The notes below the pieces were generated by a model. That model ran no database searches and had not been told where the DNA came from. It saw only the letters and a program-made list of their open reading frames with translations. Positions 41,739 through 50,690 of a stretch of DNA of 64,000 nucleotides are shown in pieces. Both the position numbers and the translations under genes were made by a program. Source of the DNA: Ottowia sp. SB7-C50 (GTDB lineage Bacteria > Pseudomonadota > Gammaproteobacteria > Burkholderiales > Burkholderiaceae_C); assembly GCF_033110285.1 (NCBI RefSeq), contig NZ_CP136995.1:3410001-3474000 (forward strand). The letters run 5' to 3'. Position 1 is the stretch's first letter. Each line of letters starts with the position of its first letter.

Positions 41739-43763
41739 ATGTCCACGCCCTTCCCGCACCTGCTCCAGCCCCTGCGCGTGGCCGGCGTCACGCTGCCCAA
41801 CCGCATGGTCATGGGGGCGATGCACACCCGGCTGGAGACGATGGACCGGCCCACCGAGCGCCTGGCGGCCTTCTACGCCGCGCGCGCGGCGGGCGGCATC
41901 GGCCTGATCCTGACCGGCGGCTACGCGCCGGTGCCCGAAGGCGTGATGGACGAAGGCGGTCTGGTGCTGAACGACGCCACGCAACTGCCCGAGCACCGCG
42001 CCATCACGCAGGCGGTGCGTAATGCCGGCGGCCACATCGTGCTGCAGTTGCTGCATGCCGGGCGCTACGCCAGGGTGGCCGACTGCGTGGCGCCTTCGGC
42101 GCTGAAGGCGCGCATCAACAGCTTCACGCCGCGCGCACTGGGCATCGACGAGGTGTGGCAGACCATCGACGCCTTTGCCCACAGCGCCGCGCTGGCCGAG
42201 GCCGCGGGCTATGCGGGCGTCGAGATCATGGGCTCCGAGGGCTACCTGATCAACGAATTCACCAGCGCGCTGACCAACCAGCGCGACGACGCCTTCGGCG
42301 GCGATGCGACGCGCCGCCAGCGTTTTCCGGTCGAGGTCGTCAAGGCCGTGCGCGCCCGCGTGGGCCGCGATTTCATGCTGATCTACCGCATCTCGGCCAT
42401 CGACCTGATGGACGGCGGCATGACGGGCGACGAAGTGGCCGACCTGGCGCGCGTCGTCGAGGCCGCCGGGGCCGACCTCATCAACACCGGCATCGGCTGG
42501 CACGAAGCCGCCGTGCCCACCATCGCCGCCGCCGTGCCGCGCGCGGCCTGGGGTGCGGCGGTGCGCAACGTCAAGCGCGCCGTGGCGATCCCGGTGATGG
42601 CGTCGAACCGCATCAGCACGCCCGATGTGGCCGAGCAGCTCATCGCCAGCGGCACGGCCGACCTGGTGTCGATGGCACGGCCACTGCTGGCCGACCCCGA
42701 CTTCGCGCGCAAGACGGCCGAGGGCCGCGCCGCCGACATCAACCACTGCATCGCCTGCAACCAGGCCTGCCTGGACCACATCTTCACCGAGCGCGTAGCC
42801 ACCTGCCTGGTCAACCCGCGCGCCGGCCGCGAGCTGGACTTTGCCGGCGAAGCGCCCGCCGCCGCGCCCAAGCGCATCGCCGTGGTGGGCGGCGGCCCGG
42901 CCGGCATGGCGTTTGCCGCCAACGCGGCGCAGCGCGGCCACCGCGTGACCCTGGTCGAGGCCGACGCCGAGCTGGGCGGTCAGCTCAACATGGCGCGCCA
43001 GGTGCCGGGCAAGCGCGAATTCAACGACATGCTGCGCGCCTTCCGCACCGCGCTCGACCGCGCGGGCGTACAACTGCGTCTGGGCACGCGTGCCGATGCC
43101 GACGCGCTGGCGCAAGGCGGCTTCGACGAGGTGGTGCTCGCCACCGGCGTGCGGCCGCGCCGGCCCGACATCGCCGGGCTGGACCACCCCAGCGTGCTGA
43201 GCTACGTGGACGTGCTGGCGCGCCGCGCGCCGGTGGGGCAGCGCGTGGCCATCCTGGGCGCGGGCGGCATCGGCTTTGACGTGGCCGAATTTCTGCTGGG
43301 CGATGACGCCGAATCCACCGACACCGCCGCCTTCATGGCCGCCTGGGGCGTCGACGCCTCTCTGCGCAGCCCTGGCGGACTGGCCGCGCCGGTGCGCCAT
43401 GCGCCGCGCCGGCAGGTCCACATGTTCCAGCGCAAGCCTGAGTCGCTGGGCAGGAATCTCGGCAAATCCACCGGCTGGATCCTGAAGGCACGCCTGCGCG
43501 AGGCCAAGGTGACCATGACCGGCGGCGTGACCTACGAGCGCATCGACGACGCCGGCCTGCATTACCGCCTGAACGGCGAGGCGCGCGTGCTGCCGGTGGA
43601 CTCCGTGGTGCTGTGCACCGGCCAGGAATCGAACCGCGTCCTGCACGACGAACTGGCCGCGCGCGGCATCACGCTGCGCCTGATCGGCGGCTGCGACGTG
43701 GCGACCGAGCTGGACGCGCTGCGCGCCATCGACCAGGCCACGCGGCTGGCGGTGGCCATCTGA
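41739..43763 (+). CDS. 2,4-dienoyl-CoA reductase-like FAD/FMN enzyme (OYE family)
   Basis: Iron-sulfur flavoenzyme of 674 residues. The N-terminal half is an FMN TIM barrel (LRVAGVTLPNRMVMGAMHT, QLLHAGRYA, GSEGYLINEF); a [4Fe-4S] site is in NHCIACNQACLDHIF plus CLVNPRAG; and the C-terminal half binds FAD/NAD(P) (VVGGGPAGMAFAANAAQRG). It resembles FadH and enoate reductases. Being first in the bad/ali cluster, it may reduce an unsaturated cyclic acyl-CoA or related compound; no such gene is part of the R. palustris pathway, so its role is open. Confidence 0.88.
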   Translation: MSTPFPHLLQPLRVAGVTLPNRMVMGAMHTRLETMDRPTERLAAFYAARAAGGIGLILTGGYAPVPEGVMDEGGLVLNDATQLPEHRAITQAVRNAGGHIVLQLLHAGRYARVADCVAPSALKARINSFTPRALGIDEVWQTIDAFAHSAALAEAAGYAGVEIMGSEGYLINEFTSALTNQRDDAFGGDATRRQRFPVEVVKAVRARVGRDFMLIYRISAIDLMDGGMTGDEVADLARVVEAAGADLINTGIGWHEAAVPTIAAAVPRAAWGAAVRNVKRAVAIPVMASNRISTPDVAEQLIASGTADLVSMARPLLADPDFARKTAEGRAADINHCIACNQACLDHIFTERVATCLVNPRAGRELDFAGEAPAAAPKRIAVVGGGPAGMAFAANAAQRGHRVTLVEADAELGGQLNMARQVPGKREFNDMLRAFRTALDRAGVQLRLGTRADADALAQGGFDEVVLATGVRPRRPDIAGLDHPSVLSYVDVLARRAPVGQRVAILGAGGIGFDVAEFLLGDDAESTDTAAFMAAWGVDASLRSPGGLAAPVRHAPRRQVHMFQRKPESLGRNLGKSTGWILKARLREAKVTMTGGVTYERIDDAGLHYRLNGEARVLPVDSVVLCTGQESNRVLHDELAARGITLRLIGGCDVATELDALRAIDQATRLAVAI

Positions 43764-43799
43764 CACCCCTTTTCACCTGACATTGCAAGGAGACAACCC

Positions 43800-44585
43800 A
43801 TGAGCAGCTTCGACAACCAGACCGTCATCGTCACCGGAGGCGGTGGCGGCATTGGCGGCGCCACCTGCCGCCGCTTTGCCGCTGCGGGCGCCAAGGTGGC
43901 CGTATTCGACCGCGACCTCGGCGCCGCGCAAAAGGTGGCGGATGCCATCCAGGCCAGCGGCGGCCAGGCGGCGGCGTTCCCCTGCGACATCACGGACCGC
44001 GCGCAGGTCGATGCGGCCGTGAAGACCGCCACCGAGCAGCTCGGCCCCATCGACGTGCTGGTCAACAACGCCGGCTGGGACGTGTTCAAGCCCTTCACCA
44101 AGACCAGCCCCGACGAGTGGGCCAGGCTGATCGCCATCAACCTGACCGGCGCGCTGCACATGCACCACGCCGTGCTGCCGGGCATGGTGGCGCGCAGCAA
44201 GGAAGCCGGCTGGCGCGGCGCGCGCATCGTCAACATCGCGTCCGACGCCGCGCGCGTGGGCTCGTCGGGCGAGGCGGTGTACGCGGCCTGCAAGGGCGGG
44301 CTGGTGTCGTTCAGCAAGACGCTGGCGCGTGAGCATGCACGCCACGGCATCACCGTCAACGTGGTGTGCCCCGGCCCAACCGACACGGCGCTGTTCGCCG
44401 ACTACAAGGAAGGTGCCGGCAACCCCGAGAAGCTGGAAGAAGCCTTCAAGCGCTCCATTCCGCTCGGCCGCATCGGCCAGCCCGATGACCTGCCGGGCGC
44501 CATCCTGTTCTTTGCCAGCCCCGACGCGGCCTTTGTCACCGGTCAGGTGCTGAGCGTGTCGGGCGGGCTCACGATGAACGGCTGA
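43800..44585 (+). CDS. badH: 2-hydroxycyclohexanecarboxyl-CoA dehydrogenase
   Basis: SDR enzyme oxidising 2-hydroxycyclohexanecarboxyl-CoA to the 2-keto form. The 261 residues contain TGGGGGIGGATCRRFA, NNAGWDVFKPFTKT, VGSSGEAVYAACKGG and the long match PGPTDTALFADY, which recall the R. palustris BadH sequence closely. The catalytic Ser-Tyr-Lys set (SSGEAVYAACK) is intact. AAGGAGAC lies about 6 bases before the ATG. Next to badI, as in the known pathway. Confidence 0.88.
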   Translation: MSSFDNQTVIVTGGGGGIGGATCRRFAAAGAKVAVFDRDLGAAQKVADAIQASGGQAAAFPCDITDRAQVDAAVKTATEQLGPIDVLVNNAGWDVFKPFTKTSPDEWARLIAINLTGALHMHHAVLPGMVARSKEAGWRGARIVNIASDAARVGSSGEAVYAACKGGLVSFSKTLAREHARHGITVNVVCPGPTDTALFADYKEGAGNPEKLEEAFKRSIPLGRIGQPDDLPGAILFFASPDAAFVTGQVLSVSGGLTMNG

Positions 44586-44591
44586 AAACCA

Positions 44592-44698
44592 ACAGCCGGA
44601 CGCGAAGAACGCGAAGGATTCGCGAAGGACGCAAAAGCAAAACCTTTTTTGAATCTTTCGCGTCCTTCGCGTGACCTTTGCGTCCTTCGCGTCCTGCT
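44592..44698. repeat. Family R3 tandem/inverted repeat (GCGAAGGACGCGAAGG type)
   Basis: CAGCCGGACGCGAAGAACGC and GAAGGACGCAAAAG units on the left, TTTCGCGTCCTTCGCGTGAC and TTTGCGTCCTTCGCGTCC on the right, forming a long imperfect hairpin between badH and badI. Confidence 0.8.
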
Positions 44699-44747
44699 TT
44701 CTCATTCAAACAATCCATCTACCGTTGCAACCATTGGCGAGCATGCT

Positions 44748-45530
44748 ATGAAATTCGAAGACATCCTGTACGAAGTGAAGAACGGCGTGGCCTGGATCAC
44801 CATCAACCGGCCCGACAAGATGAACGCGTTCCGCGGCACCACCTGCGACGAACTCATCAAGGCGCTCAACAAGGCCGGCTACGACCGCGACGTGGGCTGC
44901 ATCGTGCTGGCCGGCGCGGGCGAGAAGGCCTTCTGCACCGGCGGCGATCAGTCGGCGCACGACGGCAACTACGACGGCCGCGGCACCATCGGCTTGCCGA
45001 TGGAAGAGCTGCACACGGCGATCCGCGACGTGCCCAAGCCCGTCATTGCGCGCGTGCAGGGCTTTGCGATTGGCGGCGGCAACGTGCTGTGCACGATTTG
45101 CGACCTGACCATCTGCTCCGAGAAAGCCATCTTCGGCCAGGTCGGCCCCAAGATGGGCTCGGTCGACCCCGGCTACGGAACGGCCTTCCTGGCCCGCGTG
45201 GTGGGCGAGAAGAAGGCGCGCGAAATCTGGTACCTGAACAAGCGCTACAGCGGTCAAGAGGCCGTGGCCATGGGCCTGGCCAACGTCTGCGTGCCGCCCG
45301 AAAAGCTCGATGAAACGGTGCAGGAATGGGCCGAGACCATTTGCGAGCGCAGCCCCACCGCCATTGCCATTGCCAAGCGCAGCTTCAACATGGACACGGC
45401 GCACCAGTCGGGCATTGCCGGCATGGGCATGTATGCGCTCAAGCTGTACTACGACACCGACGAGTCGCGCGAAGGCGTGGCGGCGCTGAAGGACAAGCGC
45501 AAGCCCGAGTTCCGCAAGTTCGCCAAGTAA
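44748..45530 (+). CDS. badI: 2-ketocyclohexanecarboxyl-CoA hydrolase (ring cleavage)
   Basis: Crotonase-family enzyme that opens the ring of 2-ketocyclohexanecarboxyl-CoA to pimelyl-CoA. The 260 residues carry NRPDKMNAFRGTTCDELIKA, FCTGGDQSAHDGNYDGRG and GQVGPKMGSVDPGYGTAFLA, segments I recall as nearly identical in R. palustris BadI. The oxyanion region GFAIGGGNVL is in place. It starts after an R3 repeat but is surely in the same transcript direction. High confidence in the function. Confidence 0.94.
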   Translation: MKFEDILYEVKNGVAWITINRPDKMNAFRGTTCDELIKALNKAGYDRDVGCIVLAGAGEKAFCTGGDQSAHDGNYDGRGTIGLPMEELHTAIRDVPKPVIARVQGFAIGGGNVLCTICDLTICSEKAIFGQVGPKMGSVDPGYGTAFLARVVGEKKAREIWYLNKRYSGQEAVAMGLANVCVPPEKLDETVQEWAETICERSPTAIAIAKRSFNMDTAHQSGIAGMGMYALKLYYDTDESREGVAALKDKRKPEFRKFAK

Positions 45531-45571
45531 GCCGCGCGCGTCGAACCACAAACAACACAAGGAGACAAAGC

Positions 45572-46768
45572 ATGAACCAACTGAACTGCATCGCCGCCGC
45601 CGCGCTGGCCGCCACCACGCTCCTGGCCGCGCCCGCGCACGCGCAGGACAAGGTCACCATCGGCTTTCTGACCGACATGTCCACCGTCTACGCCGACCTG
45701 GACGGCAAGCTGGGCGCCACGGCCATCCAGATGGCCATTGACGACTTTGGCGGCAAGGTCAATGGCAAGCCGATCCAGCTGCTGGCCGCCGACAACCTGA
45801 ACAAGGCCGACGTGGCGCTGGCCAAGGGCCGCGAATGGTTCGACACGCAGCAGATGGACATGCTGGTCGGCGGCACCAACTCGGCCGCCGCGCTGGCGCT
45901 GGCCAAGCTGGCGCAGGAGAAGAAAAAACCCTTCATCGTCAACGGCTCGGGCTCGTCGGCGCTGACCAACGAGCAGTGCAACCCCTACACCATCCACTAC
46001 GCGTGGGATTCGGTAGCGCTGGCCAAGGGCACGGCGGCGGCCATGACCCGGCAGGGCGCCAAGAACTGGTTCATGCTGGTGGCCGACTACGCTTTCGGCC
46101 ACGCCATGCAGGCCGACGCCACCAAGGTGATCGACGCCAACGGTGGCAAGCTGGTGGGCGTGGCGCGCCACCCGATCAACACCGCGGACTACTCATCGTT
46201 CTTGCTGCAGGCGCAGAACGCCAAGCCGCAGGTGCTGGGCTTCGTCAACGCCGGCGGCGACTTTGCCAACGCGCTCAAGGCGGCGCGCGAGTTTGGCTTG
46301 GACAAGCAGATGAAGATGGCCAGCCTGGTGCTGTTCATCTCCGACATCCACGGCCTGGGTCTGGCACAGACGCAGGGCTTGCAGTTCACCACCAGCTGGG
46401 ACTGGAATTTGAACGACGAGTCACGCGCCTTCGGCCGCAAGTTCTTCGCCAAAACCAAGCGCATGCCGACCGACGTGCAGGCCTCCAACTACTCGGCCAC
46501 CCTGCAGTACCTGAAGGCGGTGGAAGCCACCAAGTCGACCGATGGCGACAAGATCATGGCCTACCTGAAGAGCACGCCGCTGAAGGACTTCTTCGCCAGC
46601 GGCACCATTCGCCCCGATGGCCGCTACGTGCACGACATGTACCTGATGCAGGTGAAGACACCGGCCGAATCCACCCAGCCCTGGGACTACGTCAAGCGCG
46701 TGGCCACGCTGCCGGGCGCAGAGGTGTTCACCACCAAGGCCGAATCCAAATGCGCGCTGTGGAAATGA
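45572..46768 (+). CDS. Branched-chain-amino-acid-type periplasmic binding protein
   Basis: Periplasmic solute-binding protein of the LivK/BraC family (type I fold), 398 residues. A signal peptide ends near PAHAQ, then DKVTIGFLTDMS and the two-lobe pattern (VGGTNSAAALALAKLAQEKK, NGSGSSALTNEQC, ADYAFGHAMQADATKV) follow. In catabolic clusters of Comamonadaceae such proteins often bind aromatic or alicyclic acids, so cyclohexanecarboxylate is a plausible ligand. No matching permease or ATPase genes lie in the cluster. Confidence 0.88.
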   Translation: MNQLNCIAAAALAATTLLAAPAHAQDKVTIGFLTDMSTVYADLDGKLGATAIQMAIDDFGGKVNGKPIQLLAADNLNKADVALAKGREWFDTQQMDMLVGGTNSAAALALAKLAQEKKKPFIVNGSGSSALTNEQCNPYTIHYAWDSVALAKGTAAAMTRQGAKNWFMLVADYAFGHAMQADATKVIDANGGKLVGVARHPINTADYSSFLLQAQNAKPQVLGFVNAGGDFANALKAAREFGLDKQMKMASLVLFISDIHGLGLAQTQGLQFTTSWDWNLNDESRAFGRKFFAKTKRMPTDVQASNYSATLQYLKAVEATKSTDGDKIMAYLKSTPLKDFFASGTIRPDGRYVHDMYLMQVKTPAESTQPWDYVKRVATLPGAEVFTTKAESKCALWK

Positions 46769-47922
46769 CCCGCAACCCCTACATCGACGACGACCTGCAG
46801 GCGATTGCCGAACAGGCACGCCGCTTTGCCACCGAGCGCGTGGCGCCCGGCTACCTGGAGCGCGACGACACGCGCGTGCTGGATCGCACGCTGATGCGCG
46901 AGATGGGCCAATTGGGCTTCATCGCGCCCGAGCTGCCTGAAGCCTACGGCGGCCAGGGCCTCGGCTCGCTGGCCGCCGGCGTGATCCACGAGGAGATTGC
47001 GCGCGCTGATTTGTCGATCAGCTACATCAACCTGCTGGCCTCGCTCAACGGCCAGATCCTGGCGGAGCACGGCCAGCCCGAAGTCGTGAAACCGTGGCTC
47101 GAAAAGCTGACGCAAGGCGAGGCGCTGTTCGCCATCGCGCTGACCGAGCCGCGCGGTGGCTCCGACGCCGCCAACCTGCGCCTGCGCGTGGAGCGCGTGG
47201 CCGATGGCTATGTCATCAATGGCGAGAAAACGTCGATCTCCGCCGCCGACCAGGCCGACGCCACCGTGGTGTTCGGCCGCACCGGCGCGGTGGATGCGGG
47301 CGCGCACGGCGTCACGGCGCTGCTGGTGCCGATGGACACGCCGGGCGTGACGACGAGCCGCTTCGACTGCCATGGCCAACGCGCCATTGGCCGCGGCTCC
47401 ATCTTTTTCGAGAACGCCAAGGTGCCGCTGGACCACCGGCTGGGTGACGAGAACAAGGGCTTCGTGCAGGTGATGCAGGGCTTTGATTTCTCGCGCGCGC
47501 TGATCGGCCTGCAGGTGCTGGCGGTGGCGCAGGTGGCGCTGGAAGAAGCCTGGGCCTACGCGGCCGAGCGCCAGGCGTTCGGCAAGCCGCTGGCGGCCTT
47601 CCAGGGCGTGTCGCACCCGCTGGCCGACTTGCAGACCCAGGTGCTGGCCGCGCGCCTGCTCTGCCTGCAGGCGCTGTGGCTGAAGGACCACGACCTGCCG
47701 CACAGCGCCGAAGCGGCCATGTGCAAGTGGTGGGCGCCCAAGCTGGCCTACGACGTGGTGCACCAGTGCCTGCTGACGCACGGCCACGGCGGCTACGACC
47801 GCGGCCCGATGGAGCAGCGCCTGCGCGACGTGCTGGGTTTCCAGATCGGCGACGGCACGGCGCAGATCATGAAGACGATCATCGCGCGCGCGCAGGCGGG
47901 GCGGGCGGCGGTGGGGGTGTGA
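46765..47922 (+). CDS. aliB: Acyl-CoA dehydrogenase, probable cyclohexanecarboxyl-CoA dehydrogenase
   Basis: FAD enzyme introducing a double bond into an acyl-CoA, 385 residues. It overlaps the binding-protein stop as ATGA. Motifs include ALTEPRGGSDAANL (FAD/substrate loop), NGEKTSISAADQAD, FQGVSHPLADLQTQ and the C-terminal HGHGGYDRGPMEQRLRDV. Between badI and an aliA-like ligase it most likely converts cyclohexanecarboxyl-CoA to the 1-ene. The exact substrate rests on context. Confidence 0.85.
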   Translation: MTRNPYIDDDLQAIAEQARRFATERVAPGYLERDDTRVLDRTLMREMGQLGFIAPELPEAYGGQGLGSLAAGVIHEEIARADLSISYINLLASLNGQILAEHGQPEVVKPWLEKLTQGEALFAIALTEPRGGSDAANLRLRVERVADGYVINGEKTSISAADQADATVVFGRTGAVDAGAHGVTALLVPMDTPGVTTSRFDCHGQRAIGRGSIFFENAKVPLDHRLGDENKGFVQVMQGFDFSRALIGLQVLAVAQVALEEAWAYAAERQAFGKPLAAFQGVSHPLADLQTQVLAARLLCLQALWLKDHDLPHSAEAAMCKWWAPKLAYDVVHQCLLTHGHGGYDRGPMEQRLRDVLGFQIGDGTAQIMKTIIARAQAGRAAVGV

Positions 47923-47935
47923 ATTTCGAAGTCAG

Positions 47936-48050
47936 AACAGCCGGACGCGAAGGACGCAAAGGGATTCGCAAAGAACGCGAAACCAATACCAAGTGGTCTT
48001 TCTTTTCGCGTCCTTCGCGTGACTTTCGCGTCCTTCGCGTCCGGTTTTTG
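47936..48050. repeat. Family R3 tandem/inverted repeat, second copy
   Basis: CAGCCGGACGCGAAGGACGC and AAAGGGATTCGCAAAGAACG on the left, TTTTCGCGTCCTTCGCGTGA and CTTTCGCGTCCTTCGCGTCC on the right. It matches the 44592 copy in layout and most of its bases. Confidence 0.82.
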
Positions 48051-48102
48051 ATGTGGCAATGGATGCGTGCCGAGCGCTGACAACAATCAAGGAGACAATG
48101 CT

Positions 48103-49734
48103 ATGGAATTTGATGCCATCCTGATCCCCGCGCGCCGCGCCGCCGCCGTCGCGGCGGGCCTGTGGCCGGACCGCACCATCAACGACGCGCTGGACGAGTG
48201 CGTCGCCCAGGTGCCCGACAAGACGGCGCTCACGGCCATGCGCGCCGAAGGCGGTGCGGTGACGCGCTTCACCCACCGCGAGCTGGCCCGCATGGCCGAC
48301 CGCATCGCCGTCGGCCTGCACAAGCTGGGCGTGGGCCAGAACGACGTGGTCGCCTGCCAATTGCCCAACTGGTGGCAGTTCACCGCGCTGTACCTGGCGT
48401 GCTCGCGCATCGGCGCGGTGATGAACCCGCTCATGCCCATCTTCCGCGCGCGCGAGCTGGCCTTCATGCTGGCGCACGGCGAGGCCAAGGTGTTCGTGTG
48501 CCCCAAGGTGTTTCGCGGCTTCGACCACGAACAGATGGGGCTGGAATTGCAGGCGCAGCTGCCTCACCTCAAGCACGTGATCGCCATCGACGGCGCGGGC
48601 GACCACAGCTTCGACCAGCTGCTGAGCGGCCCGGCGTGGGAGGACGCGCCCGACGCGCGCGCCATCCTCACGCAGCACCGCCCCGGCCCCGACGACGTGA
48701 CGCAGCTCATCTACACCAGCGGCACCACGGGCGAGCCCAAGGGCGCGATGCATTCGGCCAACACGCTGCTGGCCAACATCCTGCCGTATGCCGAGCGGTT
48801 GAAGCTGGGGCAGGACGATGTGATCCTGATGGCCTCGCCCATGGCGCACCAGACCGGCTTCATGTACGGGCTGATGATGCCCATCTTCCTGCGCGCCAGC
48901 GCCGTGCTGCTGGACGTGTGGGAGCCGAAGAAGGCGATCGACCTGATCCGCGCCGAAGGCTGCAGCTTCACCATGGCGTCCACGCCCTTCCTCACCGATC
49001 TGGCCAAGAACGTGGCCGACAGCGGCCTGGCCGTGCCCACACTCAAGACCTTTTTGTGCGCGGGCGCGCCGATTCCCGGCCCGCTGGTCGAGCAGGCGCG
49101 CGCCGCGCTGGGCGCCAACATCATTTCGGCCTGGGGCATGACGGAAAACGGCGCCGTCACCACCACGCTGCTGGAGGACGACCCCAGCCGCAGCGCCACC
49201 ACCGACGGCAAGCCGCTGCCGGGCGTGGAAGTGCGCGTGGCCGACGTGGATGGCACGCCGCTGCCCCACGGCGAGGCGGGCCGGCTGCTGCTGCGCTCGC
49301 ACTCCAACTTTGGCGGCTACCTGAAGCGCCCGCACCTCAACAACACGGATGCCGAGGGCTGGTTCGACACCGGCGACCTGGCGCGGCTGGACGACGCCGG
49401 CTACATCCGCATCACGGGCCGCAGCAAGGACGTGATCATTCGCGGCGGCGAGAACATTCCCGTGATCGAGATCGAATCGCTGCTCTACAAGCACCCGGCG
49501 GTGCAGCAGGTGGCCATCGTGGCGTATCCCGACGAGCGCCTGGGCGAGCGCGCCTGCGCCGTGATCGTGCCCAAGCCGGGGCAGGAAATCGACCTGGCCA
49601 GCGTGGCGGCCTTCCTGAGAGAGCAGAAGGTGGCGCAGCAGTACATCCCGGAGCGGGTGGACGTGCGCGACGCCATGCCGTCCACGCCGTCCGGCAAGAT
49701 CCAGAAATTCAAGCTGCGCGAAGAATTGAAATGA
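48103..49734 (+). CDS. aliA: Acyl-CoA synthetase, probable cyclohexanecarboxylate-CoA ligase
   Basis: AMP-forming CoA ligase, 543 residues. AMP-binding motif YTSGTTGEPKGAMHS, GAPIPGP, AWGMTENGAV, WFDTGDLARLD and the C-terminal SKDVIIRGGENIPV with PSGKIQKFKLRE are all present. The start has AAGGAGA about 7 bases upstream. The family resemblance is to the AliA/benzoate-CoA ligase-like and fatty-acid ligase groups. Gene context with badHI and aliB points to cyclohexanecarboxylate, the first step of the pathway. Confidence 0.86.
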   Translation: MEFDAILIPARRAAAVAAGLWPDRTINDALDECVAQVPDKTALTAMRAEGGAVTRFTHRELARMADRIAVGLHKLGVGQNDVVACQLPNWWQFTALYLACSRIGAVMNPLMPIFRARELAFMLAHGEAKVFVCPKVFRGFDHEQMGLELQAQLPHLKHVIAIDGAGDHSFDQLLSGPAWEDAPDARAILTQHRPGPDDVTQLIYTSGTTGEPKGAMHSANTLLANILPYAERLKLGQDDVILMASPMAHQTGFMYGLMMPIFLRASAVLLDVWEPKKAIDLIRAEGCSFTMASTPFLTDLAKNVADSGLAVPTLKTFLCAGAPIPGPLVEQARAALGANIISAWGMTENGAVTTTLLEDDPSRSATTDGKPLPGVEVRVADVDGTPLPHGEAGRLLLRSHSNFGGYLKRPHLNNTDAEGWFDTGDLARLDDAGYIRITGRSKDVIIRGGENIPVIEIESLLYKHPAVQQVAIVAYPDERLGERACAVIVPKPGQEIDLASVAAFLREQKVAQQYIPERVDVRDAMPSTPSGKIQKFKLREELK

Positions 49735-49735
49735 C

Positions 49736-49850
49736 CCCCCCTGAGTCGCTGCGCGCCTTCCCCCCTTCGCTGTGCAGGGGGGACAACGCCAGTGGCCGGC
49801 ACAGGTCCGGCCACGGCGTTCGCTGGCATGGCCTGCTCCGCAGCCATTGG
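49736..49850 (+). repeat. Family R2 GC-rich repeat after aliA
   Basis: Starts CCCCCCTGAGTCGCTGCGCG immediately after the stop, with a CCCCCC...GGGGGG hairpin around TTCGCTGTGCA and GACAACGCCAGTGGCCGG. Same orientation as the gene. Confidence 0.82.
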
Positions 49851-49877
49851 ACCGGTTCAACAACGGCGTCGCGGAGC

Positions 49878-50633
49878 ATGAAGGGCTTGAACGGCCGCGT
49901 GGCCCTGGTCACCGGCGCCGGTGGCCCGATGGGCTTTGCAGTCGCGCAGCGGCTGGCCGAAGAAGGCATGCGGCTGGTGCTCACCGACATCTCGGGCACG
50001 CGGCTGGCGCAATCGCGCGCCGCGCTGGCCGATGGCGGCGCGCCCGTCGTGGCGCTGCGCGGCGACGCCATGCAGCGCGCCGAGGCGAAAGATGTGGTCG
50101 ATGCCGGCATGCAGGCCTTTGGCGCCATCGACGTGCTGGTGAACGTGGTGGGCGGCATCAAGTCGGCGCAGCTCTACACGCCGTTTTTGCAGATGAGCGA
50201 GGCGCAGTGGGACAGCACGCTGGCGCTCAACCTCAAGCCCGGCTTTCACCTGACGCAACTCGTGGCGCCGGGCATGCTGGAACGCCGTTGGGGCCGCATC
50301 GTCAACTTTGCGTCCATCGTGCTGCAGGGCGAAGGCGGGCAGGCCGACTACGCCGCGGCCAAGGCGGCGGTGGCGGCCTTCACGCGCAGCCTGGCGGAAG
50401 AATTTGCGCCGCACGTGCGGGTGAACGGCGTGGCGCCAGGGCTGATCCAGACCACGGTGACGGATCGGCTCGATGCCGCGGACCGCGACGAGTTGACCAG
50501 CCGCGGCTTCCTGAAGCGCGCCGGCCAGCCGCGCGAGGTGGCCGACGCGGTGGCCTTTTTGTGCAGCGACGAATCGTCCTTCATCACCGGCGAGGTGATG
50601 GCGGTGTCGGGTGGCAACCACCCGCATCTTTGA
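49878..50633 (+). CDS. SDR-family oxidoreductase
   Basis: NAD(P)-dependent short-chain dehydrogenase, 251 residues. TGAGGPMGFAVA near the start is a slightly unusual cofactor motif (GxxGxxG type), NVVGG replaces NNAG, and YAAAKAAV supplies the catalytic Tyr/Lys. Last gene of the bad/ali cluster, behind an R2 repeat. It could act on an hydroxyacyl-CoA of the same pathway or be unrelated. The start is ATG with weak ribosome-binding context. Confidence 0.85.
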   Translation: MKGLNGRVALVTGAGGPMGFAVAQRLAEEGMRLVLTDISGTRLAQSRAALADGGAPVVALRGDAMQRAEAKDVVDAGMQAFGAIDVLVNVVGGIKSAQLYTPFLQMSEAQWDSTLALNLKPGFHLTQLVAPGMLERRWGRIVNFASIVLQGEGGQADYAAAKAAVAAFTRSLAEEFAPHVRVNGVAPGLIQTTVTDRLDAADRDELTSRGFLKRAGQPREVADAVAFLCSDESSFITGEVMAVSGGNHPHL

Positions 50634-50635
50634 CA

Positions 50636-50690
50636 AAAACAGCCACTTGCGCTTGCCAGATAACGGCCAATAGCTATCAAATACGGAGCA
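50636..50690 (-). repeat. Family R1 palindromic repeat between convergent genes
   Basis: On the minus strand TTTGATAGCTATTGGCC, then CTGGCAAGCGCAAGTGGC. Confidence 0.72.
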
